Shown: positions 8,148 through 17,301, numbered from the stretch's first letter. The stretch is DNA of 64,000 nucleotides from Sphingobium sp. AS12 (GCF_019097845.1 NZ_JAHRGM010000056.1:124001-188000), one strand, 5' to 3'. The notes: a model not told the origin generated them from the letters alone. Translations and numbers: made by a program.

Positions 8148-8573
8148 CTATTGTGCAGGTATATAGCGAAGCGTGCCTACCTGGCGCGTATGCCCGCCAG
8201 TGTCGTTCGGGTGATTTACACCGTCTAAGACGGGCACTTCGAAGAAATCGAAGGGGCTTATTCCATCCAAACAGGCTACGTTCACCCCATACTGGTTCTG
8301 ATTGGATCGGCGCTGATGGTGAGTATAGATTCCGCAACGAGAGCAGAAGAAGTGCTGGGCTGATTCCGTATTGAAACGATAACTTGTTAGGGTGCCTTCA
8401 CCCTGAAGAAATCTGATCCCGCCCATCTGCGCCGAGACAACGACCGCACCTCGCATTCGACAATAGGAGCAAGTGCAACGGCGGATTGTATTGAGGCTAT
8501 CACTGAGCGTCGCCTCAAAGCGGACTGCGCCACAATGGCACTGCCCATTTCGGATATTCGCCTCGTCTGCCAT
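8148..8573 (-). CDS. GFA/CENP-V family zinc-binding protein
   Basis: A 141-residue protein with the family cysteine pattern: CHCGAVRFE near residue 12, CSYCRMRG near 35, and FFCSRCGIYTHHQ near 76. These cysteines bind zinc. The family is named after glutathione-dependent formaldehyde-activating enzyme, but most members have no proven activity. The length is typical and no signal peptide is present. The gene is convergent with the SDR gene, and its 5' side faces an insertion sequence about 120 bp away. Confidence 0.8.
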   Translation of the reverse strand: MADEANIRNGQCHCGAVRFEATLSDSLNTIRRCTCSYCRMRGAVVVSAQMGGIRFLQGEGTLTSYRFNTESAQHFFCSRCGIYTHHQRRSNQNQYGVNVACLDGISPFDFFEVPVLDGVNHPNDTGGHTRQVGTLRYIPAQ

Positions 8574-8689
8574 GATGCAAGCCTCTTGTGAGCCTCAAAT
8601 CTATGTCTGCCGACACCGTAAAATCAAGGTGTCGCTAGCGGCTGCAAGTGAAACGACACGAGCGATCCGCTCCAACCCGACCGACAATC

Positions 8690-8693
8690 ACAT
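8690..8693. repeat. Target-site duplication ACAT, left copy
   Basis: ACAT abuts the left end of the insertion sequence and is repeated at 10361-10364 after the right end. The target lies just after CCGACAATC, part of the dispersed repeat core. Confidence 0.75.
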
Positions 8694-8713
8694 CAGTCTG
8701 TCCGAAAACTCCG
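8694..8713 (+). repeat. Left terminal inverted repeat of the IS1182-family element
   Basis: It matches the inverted right end at 10341-10360 in 18 of 20 positions. The mismatches are at positions 6 and 17. Confidence 0.85.
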
Positions 8714-8754
8714 TAGCGGATTCCCGGGTTGTTGCGGGTTTGGTATGATCGGGC

Positions 8755-10194
8755 ATGGGCTACATCGAAGGACATTCGCGCGATCAGATGCTGCTGCTGC
8801 CAGCCTCGGTCAATGACGATGTTTCGGCGGACAACCCGGTACGCTTCATCGCTGCGTTCATCGATGATCTGGATCTTGGCGAGCTTGGCTTTGACCGCTC
8901 GCGGCCCAAGCGCACCGGCCGCCCCGGTTATGATCCGGCCGATCTGCTGAAGCTGTATCTCTATGGCTATCTCAATCGCGTCCGGTCGAGCCGGTGCCTG
9001 GCGGCCGAGACGGCACGCAACCTTGAAGTAATCTGGCTGCTTGGCGGGCTGCGCCCTGATTTCCGCACGATCGCTGACTTCCGCAAAACGAACCGCGCCG
9101 CGTTCAAGCCGCTGTTCCGATCCTTCGTACTGCTGTGCCGCCGCCTCGACCTGTTCGGGCGCGAGTTGGTGGCGGTGGACGGTACGCGGCTCAAGGCGGT
9201 GAACAGCCGCAAGCGCAACTTCACGCGTCAGAAGCTGGCCGGATGGATCAAGCTCGCGGACGAGCGGATCGAAGAGTATCTGGCCCGCCTTGATCTTGCC
9301 GATAGGGCCGAAGCCGAAGCAGAAGGTGCGGCCCGCCGTGCAGCGGCGCTGGAGGCAAAGATTGCACGGATGCGGAAACGGCGTGAACTGCACAGTGCGA
9401 TGCTGGCCGATCTTGTCGCGAGTGGAGAAAGCCAATTGTCGCTTACCGACCCCGACGCACGTGGGATGGCAACCAGCCCCAAGGTCGGCGTGGGTTACAA
9501 TGCGCAGGTCGCGGTCGATGCCAGGCACAAGCTCATCGTCGAACAATATGTCACCAACTCGGGCAGTGATCTGGGCTTTCTGGCGCAGACGGCCAGCGCC
9601 GCACGCGAGATACTGGGCGTCGAGCAGATCGATGCTGTTGCCGACAAGGGTTATTACAAAGGGGAAGATATCGCCACCTGCGAGGATGTCGGCGTCGTTC
9701 CCTATGTCGTGCGCCCGCAACGCGGCCCCGGCATCAATGAGGGCTATTTCGCGAAGAGCGAGTTTCGGTACGACGCCGACGAGGATTGCTACACCTGCCC
9801 CGGCGGACAACGCCTCGATCCCTATACGCGTTCACAAAAGCCGAACGGGCATGTCACGATCCGTTACGCAAACATGCGGGCCTGCGGGACCTGTGCGCTC
9901 AAACCCCAATGCGCGTCCGGCACACGGCGAAGCATCGACCGATGGGAAGGCGAGGCCGTGCTTGAGCGCATGGCGGAACGTCTTGCCGCACGGCCCGACA
10001 TTACCGACCGGCGGCGCGAGACGGTCGAGCATCCCTTTGGCACCATAAAGCAGTGGATGAACCAGGGCGCGTTCCTGATGCGGGGCCTGGCCAACGTCAA
10101 TGCCGAGTTCAGCCTGACAGCGCTCGCCTATAATCTCAGGCGGGCCATCAACATCCTCGGCATCCCGGCCCTGCTAGGCGCTGTGCGGGCCTGA
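8755..10194 (+). CDS. IS1182-family DDE transposase
   Basis: A 479-residue protein. The N-terminal domain (GYIEGHSRDQMLLLP, then RPGYDPADLLKLYLYGYLN) is typical of IS1182 transposases. The catalytic acidic residues lie in VAVDGTRLK, AVADKGYYKG and RRETVEHPFG. Between them is a long insertion with coiled-coil character (DLADRAEAEAEGAARRAAA). A cysteine cluster CGTCALKPQC precedes the C-terminal part. No truncation or frameshift is visible. The ATG is 60 bp inside the left end of the element. Confidence 0.92.
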   Translation: MGYIEGHSRDQMLLLPASVNDDVSADNPVRFIAAFIDDLDLGELGFDRSRPKRTGRPGYDPADLLKLYLYGYLNRVRSSRCLAAETARNLEVIWLLGGLRPDFRTIADFRKTNRAAFKPLFRSFVLLCRRLDLFGRELVAVDGTRLKAVNSRKRNFTRQKLAGWIKLADERIEEYLARLDLADRAEAEAEGAARRAAALEAKIARMRKRRELHSAMLADLVASGESQLSLTDPDARGMATSPKVGVGYNAQVAVDARHKLIVEQYVTNSGSDLGFLAQTASAAREILGVEQIDAVADKGYYKGEDIATCEDVGVVPYVVRPQRGPGINEGYFAKSEFRYDADEDCYTCPGGQRLDPYTRSQKPNGHVTIRYANMRACGTCALKPQCASGTRRSIDRWEGEAVLERMAERLAARPDITDRRRETVEHPFGTIKQWMNQGAFLMRGLANVNAEFSLTALAYNLRRAINILGIPALLGAVRA

Positions 10195-10340
10195 AATGGC
10201 GCAGCGTCCGCCATCGATGCCACTACATCACGTTACATTGCCTGATACGGCCCATCAGGGCACCCTCTCGCGCTCTTGCCCCGAAAATCACCATAAATCG
10301 CAAACCGACTTGGCCCGCTCGACCGAATGACTATCCAATC

Positions 10341-10360
10341 CGGCGTTTTCGGACGGACTG
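10341..10360 (-). repeat. Right terminal inverted repeat of the IS1182-family element
   Basis: Reverse complement of the left end with two mismatches. It is followed directly by the ACAT duplication at 10361-10364. Confidence 0.85.
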
Positions 10361-10674
10361 ACATGAAACGCGCCGGTCCATCTTGGCGGTAGCGGCTAGG
10401 TGCGAGATCAGCCCCGACGCCCCCTGACGGAAAACCCTGCCACCGGCGTTGTCGGACACTTTCTCAATCCGACAGTGATTTTCGGGCATTCCACGGGATC
10501 ACAGGGCCGCGCAATTCCGTGCGCGCCGGATTTTCGCCGGAACCGCATGACGACTGCTTGAGATTCATGTGATTTCCGTGTAGGTGAAATCTCCTGTGCG
10601 GCATCGGTTCGTGGGCCTCACCGATAAGAGAGCAGTATATTGACCGCCAGCGTCGGGAGGGTACGCTCGCGGGC
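10361..10674. other. Intergenic stretch between the IS and the hydrolase gene
   Basis: About 314 bp with no convincing gene. CAGTGATTTTCGGGC near 10472-10486 resembles the inverted core of the dispersed repeat. GGGAGGG about 17 bases before 10675 may be the ribosome binding site of the next gene. Confidence 0.4.
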
Positions 10675-11661
10675 ATGAACGGCTTGGTATTCTCTCGCAC
10701 TAAATATTTGATTGCACTGGTAGCAGTCCTTTCCACGGCTGCCCTTGCGGAATCGCCTGTGCCTCCCGTCCAGACGTTTGTTGAAGCGCCAGGACCAAAT
10801 GGTCCACTCAAGGGAACGATGCTTTCGGCGGGAAAGGATGCTCCAATTGTCCTGATGATACCCGGCTCAGGACCAACCGACCGCGACGGCAATAATGCTC
10901 ACGGGTTGAAGGCGTCCACTTTGTCGCTGCTAGCTGACGGATTAGCCGCACGAAAGATCGCGTCGGTCCGTGTCGACAAACGCGGAATGTATGCGAGCGC
11001 CGAGGCAGTCCCAGATGCAAACGCGGTAACGATCAATGATTATGCGGCGGATGCTCACTCGTGGATCAGGTCCATCCGGGGCATGACGGGCAGCAAATGT
11101 GTTTGGGTTCTCGGACACAGCGAAGGCGGTCTCGTCGCCTTGGTGGCAGGGCAGGATAGTAGTGACATCTGTGGCCTGATCCTCGTTTCGACGGCAGGAA
11201 GACCGTTGGGCGACGTCTTAGAGGAACAACTGAAGTCCAACCCTGCAAATGCGCCCATACTCGATCAGGCTTTAACAGCGATTTCCGATCTCAAAGCTGG
11301 AAGGCACGTCGATGCCAAGGACTTGAGTCCTGCGCTGCTTCCGCTTTTCCATCCGGCTGTACAAAATTTCCTGATCAGCGAGTTCGCTATCGACCCGGCA
11401 AATTTGTTGGCAGGGTATAACAAACCCTTGCTGATTTTGCAGGGGGAGCGCGATATTCAGGTCAACGTCTCTGATGCACAATTACTGAAACGCGCGAACC
11501 CTGCCGCCAGGCTCGTGCTTCTGCCAAATACGAATCATATTCTTAAGCAAGTATCTTCTGACGATCGCGGCGCGAACGTGGCCACCTATTCAGACCCAAG
11601 CTTGCCTCTCGCTCCTGCCGTTGTCCCGGCAATCGCAGATTTTATTCTCTCTGCTCCATGA
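10675..11661 (+). CDS. Secreted alpha/beta hydrolase
   Basis: A 328-residue protein with an N-terminal signal peptide (hydrophobic residues 11-24, likely cleavage after TAALA). The hydrolase core shows the oxyanion-region motif IPGSGPTDRDG (62-72), the nucleophile elbow GHSEGG near residue 148, an acid candidate in LQGERDIQV and the histidine in NTNHILK. This arrangement resembles the S33-like serine hydrolase/esterase group that is often periplasmic. Substrate unknown. It is followed 24 bp later by a copy of the dispersed repeat. Confidence 0.8.
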   Translation: MNGLVFSRTKYLIALVAVLSTAALAESPVPPVQTFVEAPGPNGPLKGTMLSAGKDAPIVLMIPGSGPTDRDGNNAHGLKASTLSLLADGLAARKIASVRVDKRGMYASAEAVPDANAVTINDYAADAHSWIRSIRGMTGSKCVWVLGHSEGGLVALVAGQDSSDICGLILVSTAGRPLGDVLEEQLKSNPANAPILDQALTAISDLKAGRHVDAKDLSPALLPLFHPAVQNFLISEFAIDPANLLAGYNKPLLILQGERDIQVNVSDAQLLKRANPAARLVLLPNTNHILKQVSSDDRGANVATYSDPSLPLAPAVVPAIADFILSAP

Positions 11662-11684
11662 GCGGCCCGCCTTATGGCGATTGA

Positions 11685-11740
11685 CCGACAATCAGGCTTT
11701 TGCCGCCGCCTGCCTGTGGTTTCCGTCAGGGAGAGCTGCC
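11685..11740 (+). repeat. Dispersed intergenic repeat, copy 3' of the hydrolase gene
   Basis: CCGACAATCAGGC, then TTTTGCCGCC, then CTGTGGTTTCCGTCAGG and GCTGCC. It shares this order of blocks with the copies at 12232, 13675 and 16665. Confidence 0.6.
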
Positions 11741-11829
11741 GATGTAGGGGCTGCCATTCTTTGCCGTCCTATACATGTTCCGATATGCTTGGAAGCTGCC
11801 GTTAACTCTCAGCGGATAGGTTGCGACGC

Positions 11830-12186
11830 ATGGTAGAATTGCATGATCCGTACGGAAATCGAACGACACTAGGGTGGATGCTCAGCCTTTGTGCATTATT
11901 AGCGGCCGGAGTAGCAGGGGCCTTAATTGCCCCCGCGACGCTATGGGCACTATTTTCAGGAGTAATAGTCGGTCCAGAGATGCATCCTCGCGGCTACAAC
12001 TGGAAACTGGCAATGCTCTTCGCCTGCCCGCCTATGTTGATTGTAACAACGGTATCAGGCTTAAGATCGTTCTTTCGTAATGTTTCCGCATGGTATCTCG
12101 CGTTTACCTTTCTCCCAGTATCCCTCAGTGCCACGATACTCGCAGTCGATTTGGGTTATGTCCGTTTTGAAAATTTGGCGCTTTAG
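11830..12186 (+). CDS. Small membrane protein, function unknown
   Basis: A 118-residue protein with three hydrophobic helices (about residues 14-44, 60-78 and 88-108). The ATG at 11830 is preferred over a TTG nine bases earlier because GGATAGG is better spaced. No family is recognised. Base composition is less GC-rich than in neighbouring genes, which suggests separate acquisition. A diverged copy of the dispersed repeat starts 46 bp after the stop. Confidence 0.5.
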   Translation: MVELHDPYGNRTTLGWMLSLCALLAAGVAGALIAPATLWALFSGVIVGPEMHPRGYNWKLAMLFACPPMLIVTTVSGLRSFFRNVSAWYLAFTFLPVSLSATILAVDLGYVRFENLAL

Positions 12187-12231
12187 AAACCGTCAGTCCG
12201 CAAACACCCATTGCTGTTTCAGCAAGCCGAA

Positions 12232-12281
12232 CGACAACCGGGCCATAGCCGCTGCCCGCCATGTCATTGCCGTCGGCAGGA
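12232..12281 (+). repeat. Dispersed intergenic repeat, diverged copy
   Basis: CGACAACCGGGCCATAGCC, GCTGCCCGCCATGTC and TTGCCGTCGG align with the copy at 16665 with scattered substitutions. Confidence 0.5.
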
Positions 12282-12284
12282 CGC

Positions 12285-12902
12285 CTACAGCCCTTCGGGT
12301 AGCTGAACCCCGCTGGGAATGCGCATGGTCGTGGTGAACATTCGCAGCTTTGAATCGAGCGCGGGACTTGTGATCGTCATAAGGTTCATCAGGTAGGGAT
12401 TTCCTTTTCCATCCCGCCTGAAAAATGCGCGTCGTTCGATGGCACCGCGCATAGCGGTCATGCTGGGCACCGGCTTCCAATCAGTCCGTGAAAGCTGGGT
12501 CGAGACGGCATCGGTGATGTTTAGGGTGGGTTCTGACAGCAAAATTACTCGACAGCCAGGCTGACGACCGCCAACGGCCAAAACGACTTCACCTTGGTCA
12601 AATGACTTTGATCCCATCGTTGCCTGCGAAATAAGTGTTAGGCCGGGCCTCCCCAAACCCTTCATCATGCTGTCGTTCACACCGTAATTCAGCCCCATAC
12701 CTTCAATGACTTTTACCGATTTATCGAGGGCGTTGGGATCGGCGACGGTGGGCATTGCAATCGTACCGGCAGCAATACCATAACAATTTTTCCCGCTAAG
12801 GTCGGCGATCGAGCGAGCCAAACTTTCATCAGATGGCGGTGCGGCCACAAGAGGCCCGCTACTAATTGCGACTATAAGCGAAAGGGAAAACGCGAGGCGC
12901 AT
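12285..12902 (-). CDS. Secreted hypothetical protein
   Basis: A 205-residue protein. The start at 12902 has AGGAG six bases upstream and opens a clear signal peptide (MRLAFSLSLIVAISSGPLVA, likely cleaved before APPSD). The mature part has a run LSGKNCYGIAAG and a conserved-looking GGRQPGCRVILLSEP, with two cysteines that could pair. No enzyme motif is recognised. It lies alone on the minus strand, with unrelated small genes on both sides. Confidence 0.6.
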   Translation of the reverse strand: MRLAFSLSLIVAISSGPLVAAPPSDESLARSIADLSGKNCYGIAAGTIAMPTVADPNALDKSVKVIEGMGLNYGVNDSMMKGLGRPGLTLISQATMGSKSFDQGEVVLAVGGRQPGCRVILLSEPTLNITDAVSTQLSRTDWKPVPSMTAMRGAIERRAFFRRDGKGNPYLMNLMTITSPALDSKLRMFTTTMRIPSGVQLPEGL

Positions 12903-13060
12903 GAGAACTCCTAATTCCGGCATCACTTGCCTACGACCAAATTCTTTCTGAAAAACGAAGGGTATATATCTATCTACCGGCAAACAGGCGGTTCCCGCGT
13001 CAGTGAGGAGGCGGAAGGCCGTCGATTGGCGATAGATCGATAGCGTGTTATCCGCTGTTC

Positions 13061-13672
13061 GTGATAAAGAAAGCCATTCTTACGACGACATTCGCTTTGC
13101 TGGCGGGCACGCTCGCTGGTTGCGAAGACGCATCCGACAAGAGGGCTGGCGCGAGCGCAAGCGAACTCCAAACCGCGATGTCATTTCTGAATCATCCAGT
13201 GGAGGTGAATGAACAATGGCGGCTTACCTCGTCCGACGGTACGCGTTCTGAGTTCCTTTTACCTCTCGGTTCGGCCGAGGCAAAATTGCAATCGGAGCGC
13301 CAAGCACTCAAGGCTATTGTTCTTGCAGGATATGGCGGGATACCCAAGAAACATTATGATGAATTGCGTTCAGCAGTTGCGGACGGCAGAGTCCGTGCTG
13401 GCCCGCAGGATAAGCGCTCCGGGTTGATTGGTCTTGATCAAGGGAGAAATGTTTTCAGCGTGAACCTTCTTGGGCCAGAGGATGTTGCCCTATCCTGCGA
13501 AATCAACGGATTCCATACACCATCATTTGCGGCAACCTGTCAGTGGGCGCATGATGGAGCATCCTTCTCCATCGAAGGTAGCCCAACTGTGATTTCTCAT
13601 GCCGTGATCCATCGCAAAGCGTTAGAAGGCGCATGGTCTAGGCGAGTGGGCGATGCCAATGGCGGCGGATGA
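13061..13672 (+). CDS. Putative lipoprotein, function unknown
   Basis: A 203-residue protein starting at GTG. The signal sequence MIKKAILTTTFALLAGTLAGC ends in the lipobox LAGC, so Cys21 would be lipidated. The mature protein has a helical first half and a beta-rich second half (VFSVNLLGPEDVALSCEING). No family recognised. A dispersed-repeat copy begins 3 bp after the stop, an arrangement shared with other small genes nearby. Confidence 0.6.
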   Translation: MIKKAILTTTFALLAGTLAGCEDASDKRAGASASELQTAMSFLNHPVEVNEQWRLTSSDGTRSEFLLPLGSAEAKLQSERQALKAIVLAGYGGIPKKHYDELRSAVADGRVRAGPQDKRSGLIGLDQGRNVFSVNLLGPEDVALSCEINGFHTPSFAATCQWAHDGASFSIEGSPTVISHAVIHRKALEGAWSRRVGDANGGG

Positions 13673-13674
13673 AG

Positions 13675-13731
13675 CCGACAATCAGGCTTTTGCCGCCATG
13701 CCACGCCCCGTGTGGATTCGGACGGGGTTTA
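13675..13731 (+). repeat. Dispersed intergenic repeat with terminator-like hairpin
   Basis: CCGACAATCAGGC and TTTTGCCGCC are identical to the copy at 11685. Further on, CCCCGT (13706-13711) pairs with ACGGGG (13722-13727) and is followed by TTTATG, a possible weak terminator between the convergent lipoprotein genes. Confidence 0.5.
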
Positions 13732-13739
13732 TGCTATCG

Positions 13740-14111
13740 TCAGGGAGCGTTAGCACAATCAATGTCGCTGCCCTTGGGCACACGATTTCGAAATGCAACG
13801 AGCCAACTATTGGAAGGCCTTTCCGCCATCACGAAACGCGCTTGGCAACGACGGCCTGCGTATTGGAACGTACACACCGCCGTCCCTTTGGCTGCCCGGT
13901 GGCACAGAAGCCCCTCTACTGCCTCGGCGCGTACAGCAGGAATTCCGTCGCAAACATCGACCAATGCTCGACAAGCATTTTCCTCATACGAGACATAGGC
14001 ACTTGCGGCTTCCAAGGGGGTCGGCAGTGGCGGCACGTGAGAATAGCGGGACATGGGGTGACTGCACCCAACAATGGAAATCGTGGCCGCTATCATCAGA
14101 GTCGTGCGCAT
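13740..14111 (-). CDS. Small putative lipoprotein, function unknown
   Basis: A 123-residue protein. MRTTLMIAATISIVGC is a lipoprotein signal with lipobox IVGC and Cys16 as the lipidation site. The rest is short with several cysteines (NACRALVDVC, CHRAA, CTFQYAGRRCQ, DIDC) that may form disulfides in the periplasm. No family recognised. The start was placed at 14111 because the signal peptide begins there. The ribosome binding site is poor. Confidence 0.5.
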   Translation of the reverse strand: MRTTLMIAATISIVGCSHPMSRYSHVPPLPTPLEAASAYVSYEENACRALVDVCDGIPAVRAEAVEGLLCHRAAKGTAVCTFQYAGRRCQARFVMAERPSNSWLVAFRNRVPKGSDIDCANAP

Positions 14112-14147
14112 TCGCAATCTATGCGGCGGTGAAGGGCGCACCTGCAA

Positions 14148-14180
14148 CGAAAATCAGGCCATTCCCGACGCTGCCCCTCG
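14148..14180 (+). repeat. Dispersed intergenic repeat, short copy
   Basis: CGAAAATCAGGCCATTCCCGA followed by CGCTGCCCC. The core matches the other copies with A in place of C at the fourth base. Confidence 0.4.
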
Positions 14181-14223
14181 ACCCACGTTCCATTGGCCAC
14201 TACCAGTCGGAAAAGCAGCGCGC

Positions 14224-15240
14224 CTAGCTACCGCGCTGCCCTAAGCGCCAGACAAGCAACCGGATGAACGGCTCAGGGTCATCAAGGCGGAATGCGACCC
14301 TGCTAAATGCAACACGCTTCTTCAGAAACGAACGACGCGGCAGCGAACGGTCCAACCGCAGCATGATGTTGGGCCAAGCCAACAGCGCTGCGTTCAGCGT
14401 CACGGTGTCGCGCACCTCCTCGCCGGTAAAACCGCTTTCGACGGCAACAATTGCTTCGAACGGAACCAGTTGGTCAATCAGGAAGCCAGCCCGGACACGG
14501 ACTCCCTCCGGGGTCAGCAGCACCGGCCTGAACCGGAACGACTTGATGAGGCCGACCAGATAAACGAATCCTACATCGCTCAGGATGAACATGACGATCG
14601 AGGCGATGCGGCTCCAATGTCCGACCAGCAGATGGTAGACACCAATCTCGATCGCCGACAGGATCAGCAGCGTGGCGCATATCGGCGTCAGGTGCTTGTG
14701 ACAAGCGAAGGCGCGTGCGCTCGTCGGCACGTCCGCTGGCCCTCCCCAGCGGAAACAGGCCATGTGGATCACGGTCAGTTCCGCTACAGCCAACCTCACA
14801 AGCGCAGGCGGGAATATTTCCGATACGGCAGAGAGCCACTGCTCCCTCCGATCGCTGGTCGGCCTGCTTAGCACTCGACCCGCTCGGGCCGTGGCCCCGG
14901 CAATATGGCTGAGAACGAAAACCACCATCATGAGCGCCAATATTGGCGTTTCGAAGAGCAAGCCACGCATCGACGAGGGTAATCCCAGCCATACGGTCAA
15001 GCTCGCTCCGGCTAGCACGCCCAAAACGGCGCGCCACTCCGGTTTTCCCGATGAACGGGCAACTAGCGCCAGCATGAGCGTGTCCGAGACAATCCAGAGA
15101 AAAAGCAGCAAGGCGACGAACGGATAGGATGCTGCCAGCGGTGTTCGTACCGCCATTCCGGCCAAGATTATGATGACGAAGGGTGCCGCCTTCGTAGCGA
15201 TCTGCCGACCATAGAAGCCGTTGTTGGTCTGGGTTGTCAT
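14224..15240 (-). CDS. Polytopic membrane protein with a soluble C-terminal domain
   Basis: A 338-residue protein. Hydrophobic helices lie at about residues 18-36, 40-60, 72-90, 97-117, 184-206 and 213-233. The last 100 residues are soluble and beta-rich (LLTPEGVRVRAGFLIDQLVP, then FEAIVAVES), which resembles a bacterial PH-like domain on the cytosolic side. No catalytic motif found and no function can be given. It is the last gene before a 128-bp gap to the MFS transporter on the same strand. Confidence 0.6.
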   Translation of the reverse strand: MTTQTNNGFYGRQIATKAAPFVIIILAGMAVRTPLAASYPFVALLLFLWIVSDTLMLALVARSSGKPEWRAVLGVLAGASLTVWLGLPSSMRGLLFETPILALMMVVFVLSHIAGATARAGRVLSRPTSDRREQWLSAVSEIFPPALVRLAVAELTVIHMACFRWGGPADVPTSARAFACHKHLTPICATLLILSAIEIGVYHLLVGHWSRIASIVMFILSDVGFVYLVGLIKSFRFRPVLLTPEGVRVRAGFLIDQLVPFEAIVAVESGFTGEEVRDTVTLNAALLAWPNIMLRLDRSLPRRSFLKKRVAFSRVAFRLDDPEPFIRLLVWRLGQRGS

Positions 15241-15368
15241 TAAAACCCCCTGTCCGCGTGCGTGAATGGCCGAGTGGTCAGTGCTATCGTTACTTCAACT
15301 CTGCTAACAGCCCCAAACGAGAAGTCGATGTGATAACGAAGATCAGGTCAATCTCGGAGCTTTGATCC

Positions 15369-16547
15369 TTAGATTGGTGCTGTGCGCCATCCACCATTGA
15401 ATATGCGCCATCCTATTACGCCCGCTGCAACGCCCAGCAGGCCACCGACGAGGTAGGCGGTTGGCGCATCGTTCGGCACGAAGAAGCCACCGGCGACATA
15501 GCCGCCGATTACGGCCGTGCGCGTCACCGCGCCATAGATCGCGGCTACCTTTCCATGATCGGCGGGCGGGCATTCGGATTGAAGCAGGGTGCGGACAGCG
15601 ACATTGTGGATGCTGTTCGCGCCGCCGCCCAGAATGAAGGCGACAGCGACGATCGCAAATCCAATCGGCGCGAGGCCGATCAGTAGCATTGTCACGCCCA
15701 TGACGGTGGCAGTGCCGAACGCGGTCAGGCCGATCCTATGGCCAATGACCTTTTCGGCAAGCCCAGCGCCGATCAACATTCCGCCCGCCCATAGTGCCGT
15801 CAGCATTCCGAATGCGGTCGGCCCGCTCCCCAGTGTCACCATGACGAGGAACACGAAAGCAACGTCGGCAATGGCGGTCGCGAACACTTCGAGGCTGAGC
15901 GCGCCCGTCACCACCATCAAGCGTCGATTGCGAAGCAGCGGCAGATAGTCCGCGAACAGGGTTTGTTCCTCGTGATCGCCCCGTTGCGGCTTGCGGCGTA
16001 GACCGCTTCCCATCACGACGAGCGCCAGAAGGGCAAAACTGAAGGCATCGACCAAAAGCGTGTTGCGCGATCCGATCCATCCTACCAGCACGCCGCCAGC
16101 GACAGGACCAGCGAGCATTCCAAGGCTGCGGACCATTTCTAAAAGGGAGTTGGCGCGCGCGAGGGTCATACCCAACCCGCTTGCCAGCACTGGTATCAGC
16201 GCGAATGTCGCAGCGCTGCTGATCGTGAACAACACGCTCAACAGCGCGGCGCCTGCTAGCGTGAATGTAGGATAGTGGGCGATGAGCGAGATTATGCCCG
16301 CCTGCAACGCCGATGCCATGACCAGAATACGTGCCGCGTCCCGGCGGTCAATCAGGCGGCCCGCGTAGGGCGCGGCTATAAGGCCGGGCAGCAACTCCAT
16401 GATAAGCAGCACAGGCACCGCATAGGCGGGCGCTTTCTCGGCGGTACGGAACATCAGCGCCAGCAGCGTGATTTCGTCGCCGATCGTCGAAACCGTCAAG
16501 GCGGCAAGAACTAACCATCCCCAGCCTTGCCGGAACTCAACGCCCAC
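15369..16547 (-). CDS. Major facilitator superfamily transporter
   Basis: A 392-residue protein with about twelve hydrophobic helices. The loop after helix 2 reads YAGRLIDRRDAARI, a variant of MFS motif A (GxLaDrxGrkxxl). Helix 5 contains GPVAGGVLVG, resembling the motif C seen in exporters. The halves are joined by a charged loop (GLRRKPQRGDHEEQT). Length and layout fit drug or metabolite efflux carriers of the Enterobactin-exporter-like MFS group. The substrate is unknown and the gene is not in an operon with a recognisable pathway. Confidence 0.8.
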   Translation of the reverse strand: MGVEFRQGWGWLVLAALTVSTIGDEITLLALMFRTAEKAPAYAVPVLLIMELLPGLIAAPYAGRLIDRRDAARILVMASALQAGIISLIAHYPTFTLAGAALLSVLFTISSAATFALIPVLASGLGMTLARANSLLEMVRSLGMLAGPVAGGVLVGWIGSRNTLLVDAFSFALLALVVMGSGLRRKPQRGDHEEQTLFADYLPLLRNRRLMVVTGALSLEVFATAIADVAFVFLVMVTLGSGPTAFGMLTALWAGGMLIGAGLAEKVIGHRIGLTAFGTATVMGVTMLLIGLAPIGFAIVAVAFILGGGANSIHNVAVRTLLQSECPPADHGKVAAIYGAVTRTAVIGGYVAGGFFVPNDAPTAYLVGGLLGVAAGVIGWRIFNGGWRTAPI

Positions 16548-16664
16548 TCACTTGCCCTTCTACATTGGCCTGCTCTTTGCCGGATCGCTCTGCACAAACG
16601 GAACCACGGAGAAGCCGATAGCGGGTTACGTCAACGCACGCTGCAAATTCCTGCCAATCCGCAA

Positions 16665-16728
16665 CCGACAATCAGGCCATAGGCGCCGCCGTCCATGTGG
16701 TTTGCGTCAGATCGGGAAGATCGCTGCC
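16665..16728 (+). repeat. Dispersed intergenic repeat, copy between MFS and secreted-protein genes
   Basis: CCGACAATCAGGCCATAGG, CGCCGCCGTCCATG, TGGTTTGCGTCAG and GATCGCTGCC in the same order as at 11685 and 12232. Confidence 0.6.
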
Positions 16729-16777
16729 AGCAGCGTATCCATTGACTTGTCTTCACATCAAGGATCATCATCCAGTG

Positions 16778-17290
16778 ATGGCTCGGTCGAAAAAATTTAT
16801 GTGCCTGATGCTGGCGATGCTGTCCGCGCAAGTTCCGTCACCCTCAAGGTCGAACACTCCGCCACCAATTTATCCGCACGACTATGATGGGCCTTACATC
16901 GTGTGTCGTCCCGGCATCGCTGTGCCCGTAAAAGCCGGTGAAAGGCTGCACAATGTCGGTTCGACCGATATGCTGTATATTTCAGAAGGTGAGCTAGTAA
17001 TAGATACCTTCACAGAAGACCCTGAGCGTGATGCTGATATCGTTCATTTCCGTGGAACATCAGATGTACCGGGCCTCGGCCTCGTCACGCGCTATGAATT
17101 GACGTCTAGAAATTCTGATTATCGTGCCATTGGCTACGTTTACGATACAGGGAAGCCATATTTCACAGGCCACTATCGAGTGCTGTTCCGCTCTCCGCAA
17201 TTTACAGGTTCTGACTCAGATAAAGCCCTTTTGACACGCGCGGTAAGCGGGGAGGGAGCCATCGCAATGTGCCCGCGACGTGGTGACTAG
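16778..17290 (+). CDS. Secreted hypothetical protein
   Basis: A 170-residue protein. The ATG at 16778 opens a basic and hydrophobic leader (MARSKKFMCLMLAMLSAQVP) that looks like a signal peptide; an earlier in-frame GTG/ATG adds a non-hydrophobic extension. The mature part (YDGPYIVCRPGIAVPVKAGE, later TGHYRVLFRS) contains two cysteines far apart. No family recognised. The start of the repeat core CGAAAATCAGGC lies 12 bp after the stop. Confidence 0.55.
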   Translation: MARSKKFMCLMLAMLSAQVPSPSRSNTPPPIYPHDYDGPYIVCRPGIAVPVKAGERLHNVGSTDMLYISEGELVIDTFTEDPERDADIVHFRGTSDVPGLGLVTRYELTSRNSDYRAIGYVYDTGKPYFTGHYRVLFRSPQFTGSDSDKALLTRAVSGEGAIAMCPRRGD

Positions 17291-17301
17291 GCACGCTTTC
17301 A

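Larger units (their letters stand above)
8694..10360 (+). mobile_element. Complete IS1182-family insertion sequence
   Basis: A 1,667-bp element bounded by imperfect terminal inverted repeats of about 20 bp (18 of 20 identical). The left end reads CAGTCTGTCCGAAAAC and the complement of the right end reads CAGTCCGTCCGAAAAC. ACAT precedes the left end and follows the right end, a 4-bp target duplication. It holds one intact transposase gene. The intact ends and duplication point to recent insertion, and the copy could be active. Confidence 0.85.
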
